Assembly: GCA_029939715.1 (NCBI GenBank)
Contig: JAOZSJ010000004.1
Location: 1 to 64,000, forward strand
Source of the DNA: 4572-123 sp002084545
GTDB lineage: Bacteria > Desulfobacterota > Desulfobacteria > Desulfobacterales > 4572-123
Length of the DNA stretch: 64,000 nucleotides
Direction of reading: 5' to 3'
The translations under genes and the position numbers were made by a program. Positions 1-8,701 of this stretch are shown piece by piece. The notes beneath the pieces are model-generated. The model worked only from the letters and a program-made list of their open reading frames with translations. It did not search any database and was not told the origin of the DNA. Positions within the stretch are counted from its first letter, which is position 1; each line of letters starts with the position of its first letter.

Positions 1-450
1 CACGCCTTTTTCGACCCGTCGGCCGCCCTGCTGATCGGGCCAGAGCATCGCTCCGCTGAGATAGTTGAGAAGCCCATAACAATTCGGCCCGACCAGGGGC
101 ATATCGCCCGAGGCTTTCAGAAGCTGCTCCTGAAGTTTGGAACCCTCCTCGCCCGCCTCGATAAAGCCGGTGGCATAGCAGACCGCACCACCGGCATCCC
201 GTGCGGCAAGATCTCTGACGATGTCGATGGTAAGGTTGCGGTTAACACCCACGTACGCAGCATCGGGGCTTCCGGGCAGATCCTCCACCGAACGGTAGAC
301 TTTGCGTCCCATGATCTCGGTTTTCTTGGGGTGGACCGGCCAGATCTCACCTTTATATCCCATGCGATCACTCTGGCGAATTACCTCCTGGGCCTGCGCA
401 CCGCCGAAAACAGCAATGGAACGCGGTTTTAAAAGACGCTCAAATGACAT
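1..450 (-). CDS. NDP-forming acyl-CoA synthetase, CoA-binding N-terminus (partial)
   Basis: The minus-strand reading frame starts with ATG at 450 and runs off the left edge without a stop, giving 150 N-terminal residues. A GGGAGGG ribosome binding site lies a few bases upstream. The protein begins MSFERLLKPRSIAVFGGA and contains GYKGEIWPVHPK, YVGVNRN and PLVGPNCYGLLNY. These are hallmarks of the CoA-binding Rossmann domain and succinyl-CoA ligase-like flavodoxin region of ADP-forming acetyl/acyl-CoA synthetases. Such enzymes interconvert acyl-CoA and acid with nucleotide phosphorylation; the substrate cannot be told from this part. The gene lies 74 bp downstream of the tetR gene on the same strand and is probably co-regulated with it. 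The C-terminal ligase and ATP-grasp parts, if present, lie outside the window. Confidence 0.8.
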   Translation of the reverse strand, partial: MSFERLLKPRSIAVFGGAQAQEVIRQSDRMGYKGEIWPVHPKKTEIMGRKVYRSVEDLPGSPDAAYVGVNRNLTIDIVRDLAARDAGGAVCYATGFIEAGEEGSKLQEQLLKASGDMPLVGPNCYGLLNYLSGAMLWPDQQGGRRVEKGV

Positions 451-524
451 ATATTACCCTCCCCGCGTAAGCTTTATCGTTCACGATCCCCCGACAGATA
501 TTCATGAATGATTGCCTCCGCGAT

Positions 525-1109
525 TTAAATTTTTATCGATTCCAGATAGTTGATCAGGGCATCGATTGAACTGTTCAGGCAGGAATCTGATTTATCCACC
601 CCGTAAATAACCGATGCCCCAAGCAAACCGGCAAATAAGATTTCCGTTGCCCTGGCGGTGTCCACTCCCCTTGCCAGAGCCCCTTCGCTTTTACCTTGAT
701 CCAGCAATCTTTTCAGCATTTTCTTAATACCTGTGAATCCTTTGCTGATCTCTTTTGATAAATGGGGACGCTGGTCGTTCAGTTCAACCGAGAGAGTGAT
801 AAAGACACAGCCGCCCGGAAAGTTCTCGGAGTCAAGTAAATAGCGATTTTTAAAATTTTCAAGAAGTTTTTTTATTTTTTCTACAGGCTTCTCGATTTCA
901 TCCAACCCGGCCAGATTTTTTTCCCGCCATATTTTCCTGGCCTCGTCCATCACATGAAAAAACAGGTCTTCCTTGCTCTGGAAATGGTTGTAGAATCCTC
1001 CTTTTGATGTACCGGTAGCCGTTAAAATATCGTTAAGGGATGTACTTAGAAAGCCCTTCAGGGAGAATAATTTCAACGATTCGTGAATAATTTTTTCTTT
1101 TAGTGACAT
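525..1109 (-). CDS. TetR/AcrR family transcriptional regulator
   Basis: A 194-residue protein with an N-terminal TetR helix-turn-helix (about residues 8-55: SLNDILTATGTSKGGFYNHF followed by SKEDLF) and an alpha-helical ligand/dimerisation domain behind it. ATG at 1109 is preferred because GGAG sits 8 bases upstream; an in-frame TTG at 1133 has no such site. A perfect palindrome at 1139-1152 lies about 30 bp upstream of the start and is the likely autoregulatory operator. The next gene downstream is an acyl-CoA synthetase, so an acyl-CoA or fatty-acid-type ligand is plausible, but this is inference only. Confidence 0.9.
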   Translation of the reverse strand: MSLKEKIIHESLKLFSLKGFLSTSLNDILTATGTSKGGFYNHFQSKEDLFFHVMDEARKIWREKNLAGLDEIEKPVEKIKKLLENFKNRYLLDSENFPGGCVFITLSVELNDQRPHLSKEISKGFTGIKKMLKRLLDQGKSEGALARGVDTARATEILFAGLLGASVIYGVDKSDSCLNSSIDALINYLESIKI

Positions 1110-1138
1110 TTGAATACTCCATTTTGACGACAAGAAAC

Positions 1139-1152
1139 AGACCAGTTGGTCT
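1139..1152. promoter_or_regulatory. Putative TetR operator palindrome
   Basis: The 14-mer AGACCAGTTGGTCT has perfect 6-bp arms (AGACCA/TGGTCT) around a 2-bp centre. It lies just upstream of the tetR gene. The size and spacing fit operators commonly bound by TetR-family repressors. Confidence 0.6.
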
Positions 1153-1329
1153 TAGAAGATCATAGGGTTTTTGCTATTTGCTGTCAATCCTTTTTTTTTA
1201 CACAAAAGTAATTTTATCCAGCTAATATAACAACATATTCGCTTTGTGACGGAACAGATTGATATCCTGACCGATGGCCATCTATAAAAAATCCAACCAA
1301 ATTCGCTGTTATTGGCCCCACAAATATCC

Positions 1330-1349
1330 TTTACGGTAATTTACGGTAA
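1330..1349. promoter_or_regulatory. Tandem TTTACGGTAA operator-like repeat upstream of tupABC
   Basis: Two exact, abutting copies of TTTACGGTAA occur at 1330-1339 and 1340-1349. Each contains the palindrome TTAC-G-GTAA. They sit 24 bp upstream of the -35 hexamer of the predicted tup promoter, so they are a likely binding site for a tungstate- or oxyanion-responsive regulator. Sulfate reducers are known to have TunR-type tungstate regulators, but I cannot confirm the motif from memory. Confidence 0.5.
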
Positions 1350-1373
1350 GTTAAACCGATTTTTAGAATTCTG

Positions 1374-1401
1374 TTGACATGATTTGTCTTTTTCATATAA
1401 A
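1374..1401 (+). promoter_or_regulatory. Sigma-70 type promoter of tupABC
   Basis: TTGACA at 1374-1379 and TATAAA at 1396-1401 are separated by 16 bp. They lie about 53 bp upstream of the tupA start codon. No competing promoter of equal quality is seen nearby. Confidence 0.6.
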
Positions 1402-1453
1402 CAAACCCCTGATACAAACCGATAAAAACCATCAATATTCAAAGGAGATCAAA

Positions 1454-2350
1454 ATGAGAAAACACCTTCCGGCAATATTCAACATTATACTTATTCTGAT
1501 AATGGCGCCGGGTACTGTTTCGGGCGGGGAAAAAATTCTGACGATGTCGACAACAACCAGCACCCAGGCCTCCGGCCTTCTGGATGTATTGCTGCCTGAA
1601 CTTACAAAAGACACCGGCATCCAGGTCAAAGTGGTGGCCAAGGGAACCGGGGCCGCCATTCGCGACGGTATTGACGGCAATGTGGACGTAATCTTCGTGC
1701 ATGCCAAAGCCCGCGAGGAAAAATTCGTTGCGGATGGATACGGCACCAGACGATATGCCGTAATGCACAACGATTTTATTATCCTGGGTCCGCCAAAAGA
1801 TCCGGCAGGCATAAAAGGCCTTTCCGATGCCGCCCGGGCATTGGAAAAAATTGCCAAAGCCAATGCCCTGTTTGTTTCACGCGGTGACGACAGCGGAACC
1901 CACACCAAAGAGCAGGCCCTCTGGCTGGAAACGAACCTTGCCCTTGAAAAACAAACCCGTGAAATTGTAAAAAAAGGAAAAAAAAAGGAGGTCACCTTCA
2001 CCCATCCCGCCGGTCTGGGGCAATGGTATCTGTCAATAGGCATGGGCATGGGCAAGGCCATGACTTTTGCCGACGAAAAACAGGCCTATATTCTCGCCGA
2101 CAGGGGAACATACATCAAATACAGGTTTGGCCGGGATGTGCCCATTGATCTGGTGGTCCTCTGTGAAGGCGATCCGAAACTGGCCAACCCCTACGGCGTG
2201 ATTCCGATCAATCCTGAAAAACACAGCCATGTAAGGCATGAACTGGCTGATCAGTTTGCACGCTGGCTGGTATCTGAAAGAGGTCAATCGCTGATTGCCA
2301 ATTACCGACTTATTGACAAACAGTTGTTTTACCCTGATGCTGGTAAATAG
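1454..2350 (+). CDS. tupA: Tungstate ABC transporter, substrate-binding protein
   Basis: A 298-residue periplasmic protein that captures tungstate for the TupBC importer. It has an N-terminal signal peptide (MRKHL, hydrophobic stretch, VSGGE). The TMSTTTSTQASGLLD segment after it is the typical TupA oxyanion-binding start, followed by KGTGAAIRDG, VFVHAK-like (IFVHAKAREEKF) and SRGDDSGTHTKE. ATG at 1454 is chosen because AAAGGAG precedes it by a few bases; the frame stays open upstream to 1379. Expression probably depends on the promoter at 1374-1401 and the tandem palindromes before it. The gene ends in TAG, and tupB lies 33 bases further on in the same frame. Tungsten would serve the AOR-type enzyme at 41-43 kb and others. 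Confidence 0.92.
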   Translation: MRKHLPAIFNIILILIMAPGTVSGGEKILTMSTTTSTQASGLLDVLLPELTKDTGIQVKVVAKGTGAAIRDGIDGNVDVIFVHAKAREEKFVADGYGTRRYAVMHNDFIILGPPKDPAGIKGLSDAARALEKIAKANALFVSRGDDSGTHTKEQALWLETNLALEKQTREIVKKGKKKEVTFTHPAGLGQWYLSIGMGMGKAMTFADEKQAYILADRGTYIKYRFGRDVPIDLVVLCEGDPKLANPYGVIPINPEKHSHVRHELADQFARWLVSERGQSLIANYRLIDKQLFYPDAGK

Positions 2351-2383
2351 CAGAATAAACAATCTAACCAAAAACAGGCACCA

Positions 2384-3079
2384 ATGGATTTTCTTATCGA
2401 CAGCTTTGCATCGGCCCTGCTCCTGGTTTTATCACTGGATGCGGAAATGATCTCGATTGTAGGCGTTTCTATCAGAGTCAGCATCTCATCGACCCTGATC
2501 GCAGGCCTTTTCGGTGTACCGCTGGGGTTTATCATCGCCTTTAGCGAGTGGCGGGGCAAGCCCCTGGTGATCACTGTTTTGAATACTCTGCTGGCCCTGC
2601 CGACGGTGGTCATCGGATTGTTTGTTTACGCATTTATCTCCCGGAGAGGCATCTTCGGACCTTTCGACCTGTTATACACCCAGGCGGCCATCGTTCTCGG
2701 TCAGGTGATTTTGATCATTCCGGTGGTGACCGCTTTTACCATTGCCGCCATCAGCCGGATTGATGAACGCTACCGCAAAACTGCCATGACCCTCGGTGCA
2801 AATCGGATTCAAACCGCATGGGTTGTATTCCGGGAGGCGCGTTTCGGCATTGTCGCCGCCATCGTGGCCGCTTTTGGCCGGGTGATTTCAGAGGTTGGCA
2901 TAAGCATGATGCTCGGCGGCAACATAAAAGGGTTTACCCGTACCATGACAACAGCCATGGCCCTTGAATACGACAAGGGATCCTTTACACTGGCTATTGC
3001 CCTGGGCATCGTTCTTTTAGGGCTCAGCTTCGGCATGAATCTGCTGTTTCATTTTTTCCAGGGAAGAAGCCGGATATGA
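2384..3079 (+). CDS. tupB: Tungstate ABC transporter, permease
   Basis: A 231-residue integral membrane protein with about five hydrophobic segments. It carries the binding-protein-dependent transport EAA-type loop (TLGANRIQTAWVVFREA, about residues 145-160) that contacts the ATPase. FTRTMTTAMALEY near residue 190 is typical of TupB. It follows tupA by 33 bp and its stop overlaps the tupC start (ATGA), indicating one operon. Length agrees with the family. It would form the membrane channel for tungstate taken from TupA. Confidence 0.92.
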   Translation: MDFLIDSFASALLLVLSLDAEMISIVGVSIRVSISSTLIAGLFGVPLGFIIAFSEWRGKPLVITVLNTLLALPTVVIGLFVYAFISRRGIFGPFDLLYTQAAIVLGQVILIIPVVTAFTIAAISRIDERYRKTAMTLGANRIQTAWVVFREARFGIVAAIVAAFGRVISEVGISMMLGGNIKGFTRTMTTAMALEYDKGSFTLAIALGIVLLGLSFGMNLLFHFFQGRSRI

Positions 3080-4104
3080 TGGTTTATGAATTAACAGAAT
3101 TGAAAAAAGTCCACGGCAGCCGGACCGTCCTTTCGATCCCGTGCCTGGCCATAGAAAAAAGCCGGATATACGCCCTTTTGGGCCCCAACGGGGCCGGCAA
3201 GACAACGCTTTTGAACATTCTCGGCTTCCTTGATACCCCAACGTCCGGTACGATACAATACCGGTCCAGGCCGGTTGCTTTTTTCGAAAAAACACTTCAG
3301 GCGCTAAGGCGCCGGGTTGTTGTAGTACACCAGCATCCGATCCTGTTTACAACCTCGGTATTCAAAAACATTGAATTCGGTCTTAAAATCCGAAAAATTT
3401 CTCCTAAAAACCGTACACGCATTATCGAAGAGGCCCTGGATCTTGTGGGCATGCGGGATTTTGCATCGGCCCGGGCCCATCTGCTTTCAGGCGGGGAAAC
3501 CCAGCGAGTGGCACTGGCCAGGGCCCTGGCACTTTCGCCCGAAGTGTTTTTATGCGACGAACCCACTGCCAGCGTCGATGCGGAAAATCAGGCCATCATC
3601 ATCAATTTACTCAAACAGATAAATGCGGAAAAAAAGATCAGCATCATCTTTACAACCCACGACCGCACCCAGGCCGCAAGCATCGCCCATCAGACCCTGG
3701 TGCTTGATCACGGCAACCTGGTCCGGGCCGGATACGAAAATACCTTTTCCGCCGTTATAAACCAGGATTGCCGGGGAAAATATGTTTATACGCTTCTCCC
3801 GAACGTCTCCCTTTTTGCCGGAACCAGGGAAGCAAGACCAACGGGCAGCCGAATCCGGGTCTTCATTGATCCGCACAACATCAGGCTTTGCAGGAAGGGT
3901 TCAAAAAAACCCGGCAAAAATTCTTTACAGGGCAAGGTCAGGCAGGTGATGTCGGAAAATGGATATATCCGCGTTCTGATCGACTCGGGCATCTGGATAA
4001 CCGCGATGATCTCACCCGGCGAATACAGACAGCACGGATTTCTGGTAAACGACGTGGTTCAGTACACCATTGCTGCGGAAGCCATTCATACAACAACGCT
4101 TTAA
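3076..4104 (+). CDS. tupC: Tungstate ABC transporter, ATP-binding protein
   Basis: A 342-residue ATPase. The first 210 residues form the ABC domain: Walker A GPNGAGKTT (about 37-45), signature LLSGGETQRVALARAL (about 137), Walker B VFLCDEPTASVD, and H-loop TTHD. The C-terminal 70 residues (from about 270) look like a TOBE/molbindin-type oxyanion-sensing domain, as in TupC and ModC. It starts inside the tupB stop codon. It powers the TupAB importer, and the C-terminal domain may give feedback inhibition by tungstate. Confidence 0.9.
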   Translation: MMVYELTELKKVHGSRTVLSIPCLAIEKSRIYALLGPNGAGKTTLLNILGFLDTPTSGTIQYRSRPVAFFEKTLQALRRRVVVVHQHPILFTTSVFKNIEFGLKIRKISPKNRTRIIEEALDLVGMRDFASARAHLLSGGETQRVALARALALSPEVFLCDEPTASVDAENQAIIINLLKQINAEKKISIIFTTHDRTQAASIAHQTLVLDHGNLVRAGYENTFSAVINQDCRGKYVYTLLPNVSLFAGTREARPTGSRIRVFIDPHNIRLCRKGSKKPGKNSLQGKVRQVMSENGYIRVLIDSGIWITAMISPGEYRQHGFLVNDVVQYTIAAEAIHTTTL

Positions 4105-4134
4105 AACAGCATTGCCGGTTTAAAAAACCTGAAC

Positions 4135-4986
4135 TTAAACTTTTGTGATGGACTGTCTACAGCTTTGGCCAAATGTAAAACCAAGCGCCCCACCCGTTTT
4201 TCCGCAGGCATCCACACAATCGCCGCAATTGGTACACTCTGCTTCGATCCAGCCATTTAAACGCCTGGGGTCCAGGTCAAGGGAACAGGCTTTCTGGCAT
4301 GGGCTCAGCGCATTGCTTCCAACACACCTTTCTTTTTCAAAAACAACTTTAAGCCGAAAGGGGTTAAGCAGCTTGGCAACCGATAGGAGAACGGACTGCG
4401 GACAAATCCAGCGGCACCACAAACGGGTACGAAATGCAAATTCCAGCAGCAATATCACCCCAATAAACCAGATCGCACCGGATAGATATTGATGAATAAA
4501 AAAATATTGAAAAATATTTGAATACTGAAACGGCAGGGAGACCCGGTTTAAAACCGGTGAGTTAAAAATAGACCAAAAGAGCAAAAAGATAGCGCAAAAA
4601 CCGATCGCCTTGGCTGTAAACCCGTTTTTACTAATTGTACTACCGTTGAATTTTCGGGGCCGAATCCGACAGGCGAGTTTATTAACCAGTTCCGACAACA
4701 ATCCAAAGGGGCAAACCCAGGAGCAGAAAACAGTACCCAGGCAAAATGCAATGGCCAAAACCATTCCGGCGCTGATCAAAAGCCCAAGGGGCATGTATTG
4801 ATTCTTAACGATCACCTGCAAAACAGCAAGCGGATCGGAAAATGTCAAACTGCCGACATGTATGTTTAAAAAATTCCCCCAGATAAAGATGAAGCCCGAG
4901 GCGTTCAATATGGGAAGCACGATAAAAAGAGCCGCGATACCTGTTTGCATGGTTCGCCGCCAAATATGAATATCGCGTTTTTTCAT
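4135..4986 (-). CDS. NapH/MauN-like 4Fe-4S membrane ferredoxin
   Basis: A 283-residue polytopic membrane protein with about five transmembrane segments. It has two CxxxCP-type motifs (CSWVCPFG near residue 90 and CRWICPQS near residue 190), typical of NapH-like quinol dehydrogenase subunits. The C-terminus has a ferredoxin-like cluster CTNCGDCVDACGK plus further cysteines (CVGSNALSPCQKAC). The ATG at 4986 is chosen; the frame is open to a TTG at 5055, with no clear advantage. It is convergent with tupC, 30 bp away. It probably moves electrons between quinol and a periplasmic or cytoplasmic acceptor; the partner is not visible here. Confidence 0.8.
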   Translation of the reverse strand: MKKRDIHIWRRTMQTGIAALFIVLPILNASGFIFIWGNFLNIHVGSLTFSDPLAVLQVIVKNQYMPLGLLISAGMVLAIAFCLGTVFCSWVCPFGLLSELVNKLACRIRPRKFNGSTISKNGFTAKAIGFCAIFLLFWSIFNSPVLNRVSLPFQYSNIFQYFFIHQYLSGAIWFIGVILLLEFAFRTRLWCRWICPQSVLLSVAKLLNPFRLKVVFEKERCVGSNALSPCQKACSLDLDPRRLNGWIEAECTNCGDCVDACGKTGGALGFTFGQSCRQSITKV

Positions 4987-5133
4987 CTTTTGGCGTTCTT
5001 TCTCGAGGCAGGAATCCGGGGCATTAATAGCACATGCCGTGACAATTTTTCCCAAGTGCTCCGGAAAAAAGCCCCGGTCTTAACAAAATTTGATTTTTTT
5101 CATCCAGTGCCGCCGGCACCGGTCTTACCGACG

Positions 5134-5307
5134 TCACGAAGACATTCTACAGGTTGATGCCGCAAAACGCGATTGTTTCCTCAAATCCGAGTCCATATGA
5201 CATTTTTTATATTTTTTCCCGCTTCCGCACCAGCATGGATCGTTACGTCCCAGCTTGGGGGTGGATTCAGGTTGTTTCATTCCAAATAATTTGTTTAAAA
5301 TTCCCAT
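5134..5307 (-). CDS. SEC-C zinc-motif miniprotein
   Basis: A 57-residue protein beginning MGILNKLFGMK, with the SEC-C metal-binding motif GRNDPCWCGSGKKYKKCH at about residues 19-36. This motif also ends SecA and binds zinc. ATG at 5307 is chosen because the longer frame has only a hydrophobic, unlikely leader. Freestanding SEC-C proteins of this size are common, and their function is mostly unknown. No operon partner is evident. Confidence 0.75.
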   Translation of the reverse strand: MGILNKLFGMKQPESTPKLGRNDPCWCGSGKKYKKCHMDSDLRKQSRFAASTCRMSS

Positions 5308-5449
5308 AAGTACCCTTATAAATGATGGTGATAAAAAATTGTTCCGCGTACAAAAAAAGAACATAGGCAACATTTTCCATGCAAGTCAAGCAAATTCTCG
5401 ACATGGTTATGTTCGTCGAATTTGATATATTGCAGTGTATTTGTTTGGG

Positions 5450-5878
5450 TCATACCATCCACCCTTCTGTGGGGTAGTTATAAACAGGTTCACAAACCAT
5501 GCCTGGATTGCCGGTTTTCCTCTTGCCTAAATTCAGACGATCATATTTCCATTGGGTTGAATTGTTGTGAATATATTCCCGAATCCGGCCCAATTCCATT
5601 TCATTGCGAACGATATGTTCCCAATAATTGCGTTGCCACAATTTGCCGGGAAACCGTCGCCAACCCGATTGTTTCACACCATCGGCATATCGTTTGGTGG
5701 TCATGGTTTTGAATCGATGCACCATATCCCCCAATGACAACGACCCCGTATTTCCCGTATTCATTGTATACACCGTAGGGGCAGGCCCCTGTGCCTGCCC
5801 TGTCCCTGGCCCCCGTTGTCCGTATACAACAGGGCAACCACGGGGGGTTGCCCCTACGTGCATTACCACAACCGGCAA
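5450..5878 (-). pseudogene. REP-associated tyrosine transposase (RAYT) remnant, N-terminus lost
   Basis: The C-terminal two thirds of an IS200-like REP-associated transposase can be read in one frame: SLGDMVHRFKTMTTKRYADG, FPGKLWQRNYWEHIVRNE and RIREYIHNN. These match the part of the RAYT domain after the HUH motif. Going upstream the frame has no ATG until a TGA at about 5936-5938, and the HUH (histidine pair) segment that should precede it is absent. The gene is therefore truncated or frame-shifted and probably inactive. Two REP-like hairpins sit inside the frame (5779-5800 and 5832-5853). The product would normally cut single-stranded DNA at REP hairpins. Confidence 0.75.
5775..5857. repeat. 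Inverted pair of REP-like hairpins
   Basis: GTAGGGGCA at 5775-5783 is exactly complementary to TGCCCCTAC at 5849-5857. Within the pair, 5779-5800 forms GGGCAGGC-6nt-GCCTGCCC and 5832-5853 forms GGGCAACC-6nt-GGTTGCCC. This is a BIME-like arrangement of two REP elements in opposite orientation, lying in the RAYT remnant. Confidence 0.7.
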
Positions 5879-6046
5879 ATGATTATTTTTGTCCGAATCG
5901 TAACAATAGGACCCCCCAATATTTATCGCACAAAATCACCATTCATGCCTTTCTCATACCATCTGGCCCTCGCTATCCCTTACACAATTACAACATGCAA
6001 TACACGGCTGCCGCCGTTGTTTGGCCAAGGAGGCGCTCTATAGCAA

Positions 6047-8566
6047 TCAGCGCCGACGGGGTTTTGCCCGGCCGGTTGGCATGGCCGCAAGGGGGTTGTC
6101 CGGCCAGTAATGTTTGGGATAGCGACCCCGAAGGTCTTTACGGACTTCAAAATATGTATTTTCCCAGAAATTTGCCAGGTCCCGGGTGACCTGCACGGGA
6201 CGTGATGCCGGAGAGAGAAGGTGCAGCATCACCGGCACCTTGCCCCCTGCTATGGTGGGTGTGTCAACCGCACCGAACATCTCCTGGAGGCGCACAGCCA
6301 GAACCGGAATATCGCCGGCAGCATAATCAAGGGGAATCCTGGAACCACTGGGCACGGTGATATGGGTGGGAGCCAGGGCGTCCAGGCGGTTTTGCCGGTG
6401 CCAGGACAAAAGGCCTGAAAGTGCACCTTTCAGGTCAAGGCGCTGCAGATGTTCTTTCCGGGACATGCCGGTCAGAAAGGGTGCCAGCCACTCTTCGAGG
6501 GTGTTTAAAAGGCCCTGGTCCGATACATCGGGCCACTTGTCCGAAGCATCTGCAAGACGATTTAAAAAAAGAATTCGCGCCTGCCAGGCCCTGGTTTTTT
6601 TATTCCAGGGTAAAATATTGATGCCCTCCATTCGAATTCCTGAAATAAGGGCCGCTGTTACCAGGATAGGATCAGGATCAGACAGGGCTTTATCACTGAT
6701 AAGCAGATGGTCCAGAAGGTGCTGCCGCCGGGACACCACCATTTGGCGGCGTGCATCCCAGTGTATTTTTTCCACATGTCTGATCTGATCCGCAAACCTT
6801 TTTTCCATCTCTTCCCGGGCCAGGGGGGCCGCCAGATAAATGCGCGCATTTTGCTGATTTCCGTCCAGGTCCGGTACTACCAGATACTCTTCCACGCCAA
6901 GAGTCTGAGGTTCGCTGAAAAAAGCTCCCCGCCCGTTGGCCAGCAAATAATGCCCGCTGTTGTCTTTGCGCTGCCGGGCAATCCTGTCCGGATAGGCATA
7001 GGCAAGCAACATGCCGATTTTATTTAAAGAATCTGATGCGGGTCTGATATCCATCCTTTTTTCCAGATGATGGGCCCGCTGCAAAATTCGCCGGCACGAA
7101 TTTACATTTACCTGCATTCCAGGCAGGCCTGAAAACCTGTTTTTCTCCACGGCCTGAAGCACCTCCAGCCTCAGACGCAAATCCGCGTCCCGGCTGCCGT
7201 ATCGAGTATGAATAATATCGCGCTCTTCCAGCAGAACCGCCAGGCGGCAGGCAAGAGAACCGGCCCTTATCCGCCGGCCTTCTAAAACCATGCGGGCCAG
7301 CCGCGGATGCATTCCCAGTTCTACCATCTTCCGGCCATTGGGCGTTACCCGCCCCTTTTCATCCAGGGCTCCAAGGCGTCTTAACAACTGCCGGGCCGCT
7401 GTAAAAGCGGCTTTCGGCGGCACATCAAGCCAGGCCAGGGAATCGGGCTTGTCAAGGCCCCAGGCCGCAAGCTCAAGGGCAATCGGACAAAGATCTGCCT
7501 CCATAATTTCAGGTGTATTATAAGACAGCAGGCTGTTGTGGCTCTCCTTTGACCAGAGGCGATAACACACCCCTGGCTCAAGGCGCCCGGCCCGGCCCCG
7601 GCGCTGATCGGCCGAGGCCCGGGACACTGCAATGGTTTTCAAGCGGGTCATGGCACTGCGCACATCAAAACGCGGCACCCGCATCTGCCCGGAATCCACC
7701 ACCACGCGAATTCCTTCAATGGTCAGGCTGGTTTCGGCGATGGACGTAGCCAGTACGACTTTACGCATCCCGGGCGGGCATGGGCCGATGGCCTTGTCCT
7801 GCTCCCTGCGCGAAAGAGTGCCGAAAAGCGGTGCCGGAATGATATTCTCTCCCGGTCTGTTTTCGGCAAGCAGATTATTCACCCGCCGGATCTCCGGGGC
7901 TCCGGGCAGAAAAACCAGAATGCTGCCGGTTTCATATTTCAAGGCACGCATCACCGCCGCCGCCGTATTCTGTTCAAGAGTCCGGCCGGGAGACTGGGGC
8001 AAATACACGGTTTTTATAGGATGGCTGCGTCCCCTGGCCGTAATCACCGGAGCTTTGCCCAGCAGTTGTGCCACTGATTCTGTTGCCATGGTGGCCGACA
8101 TCACCAGTATCCGCAGGTCGGTGCGCACCTCTTTTTGCACATCCAGACAAAGGGCCAGCCCCACATCGGCCTGCAGGTTTCGCTCGTGGAATTCGTCAAA
8201 AATGACAAGGCCCACCCCTTCCAGAAAGGGGTCCTGCTGCAAACGCCTGGTGAGAATTCCTTCGGTAACCACCTCTATGCGCGTTTCAGGGCCTACCCGA
8301 CTGTCCATGCGGACACGGTAGCCCACGGTCCGACCCACGCTCTGATCCATCAGATCCGCCATTCTCCGGGCCGCGGCCCTGGTGGCCAGGCGCCGTGGTT
8401 CCAGCATGATAATGCTTTTCCCCGCCAGCCACGGCGCATTTAAAAATGCCGGGGGAACACAAGTGGTCTTGCCTGCTCCCGGCGGTGCCTGAAGAACCGC
8501 ACAGGTTTCTCTGGCAAGGGCCTGACCTATTTCCGGCAGCACCGGTTCGATGGGAAGTTTTTGCAT
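6047..8566 (-). CDS. hrpB: ATP-dependent helicase HrpB
   Basis: An 839-residue DEAH-type RNA helicase-like protein of normal HrpB length. Motifs in order: Walker A APPGAGKTT (about 29), EPRRLATRAAA, DEFHERN (motif II), MSATM (motif III), TSIAETSLTIEG (motif V), QRRGRAGR (motif VI), then the long HrpB C-terminal domain to SRPVQVTRDLANFW. The ATG at 8566 directly precedes the family-typical KLPIEPVLPEI. It probably acts alone; the molecular substrate of HrpB is not well defined. Neighbours in the same direction are not functionally linked. Confidence 0.93.
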   Translation of the reverse strand: MQKLPIEPVLPEIGQALARETCAVLQAPPGAGKTTCVPPAFLNAPWLAGKSIIMLEPRRLATRAAARRMADLMDQSVGRTVGYRVRMDSRVGPETRIEVVTEGILTRRLQQDPFLEGVGLVIFDEFHERNLQADVGLALCLDVQKEVRTDLRILVMSATMATESVAQLLGKAPVITARGRSHPIKTVYLPQSPGRTLEQNTAAAVMRALKYETGSILVFLPGAPEIRRVNNLLAENRPGENIIPAPLFGTLSRREQDKAIGPCPPGMRKVVLATSIAETSLTIEGIRVVVDSGQMRVPRFDVRSAMTRLKTIAVSRASADQRRGRAGRLEPGVCYRLWSKESHNSLLSYNTPEIMEADLCPIALELAAWGLDKPDSLAWLDVPPKAAFTAARQLLRRLGALDEKGRVTPNGRKMVELGMHPRLARMVLEGRRIRAGSLACRLAVLLEERDIIHTRYGSRDADLRLRLEVLQAVEKNRFSGLPGMQVNVNSCRRILQRAHHLEKRMDIRPASDSLNKIGMLLAYAYPDRIARQRKDNSGHYLLANGRGAFFSEPQTLGVEEYLVVPDLDGNQQNARIYLAAPLAREEMEKRFADQIRHVEKIHWDARRQMVVSRRQHLLDHLLISDKALSDPDPILVTAALISGIRMEGINILPWNKKTRAWQARILFLNRLADASDKWPDVSDQGLLNTLEEWLAPFLTGMSRKEHLQRLDLKGALSGLLSWHRQNRLDALAPTHITVPSGSRIPLDYAAGDIPVLAVRLQEMFGAVDTPTIAGGKVPVMLHLLSPASRPVQVTRDLANFWENTYFEVRKDLRGRYPKHYWPDNPLAAMPTGRAKPRRR

Positions 8567-8605
8567 AGTATATTAAACGGCGGAGTAAAACTCTTTTTTG
8601 CACCG

Positions 8606-8632
8606 AACTTTTTACGAAGGAATCAATTTTAA
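8606..8632. repeat. Dispersed intergenic repeat, half copy
   Basis: AACTTTTTACGAAGG followed by an ATCAA-TTTTAA segment. It recurs, with small differences, at 15955-15982, where it is part of a full hairpin. It appears to be a dispersed short repeat of this genome. The 8567-8701 gap holds nothing else recognisable. Confidence 0.5.
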
Positions 8633-8701
8633 TATTTTTAAATGGCGAAAAACAGAGCGATTCCGCAAATTAAAACTCCTCTATCCAAAATGTGAAAATT
8701 C

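Noticed and set aside
1432..2061. 209-codon frame opposite tupA
   Set aside because: Antisense shadow of tupA; low-complexity composition and no start signal.
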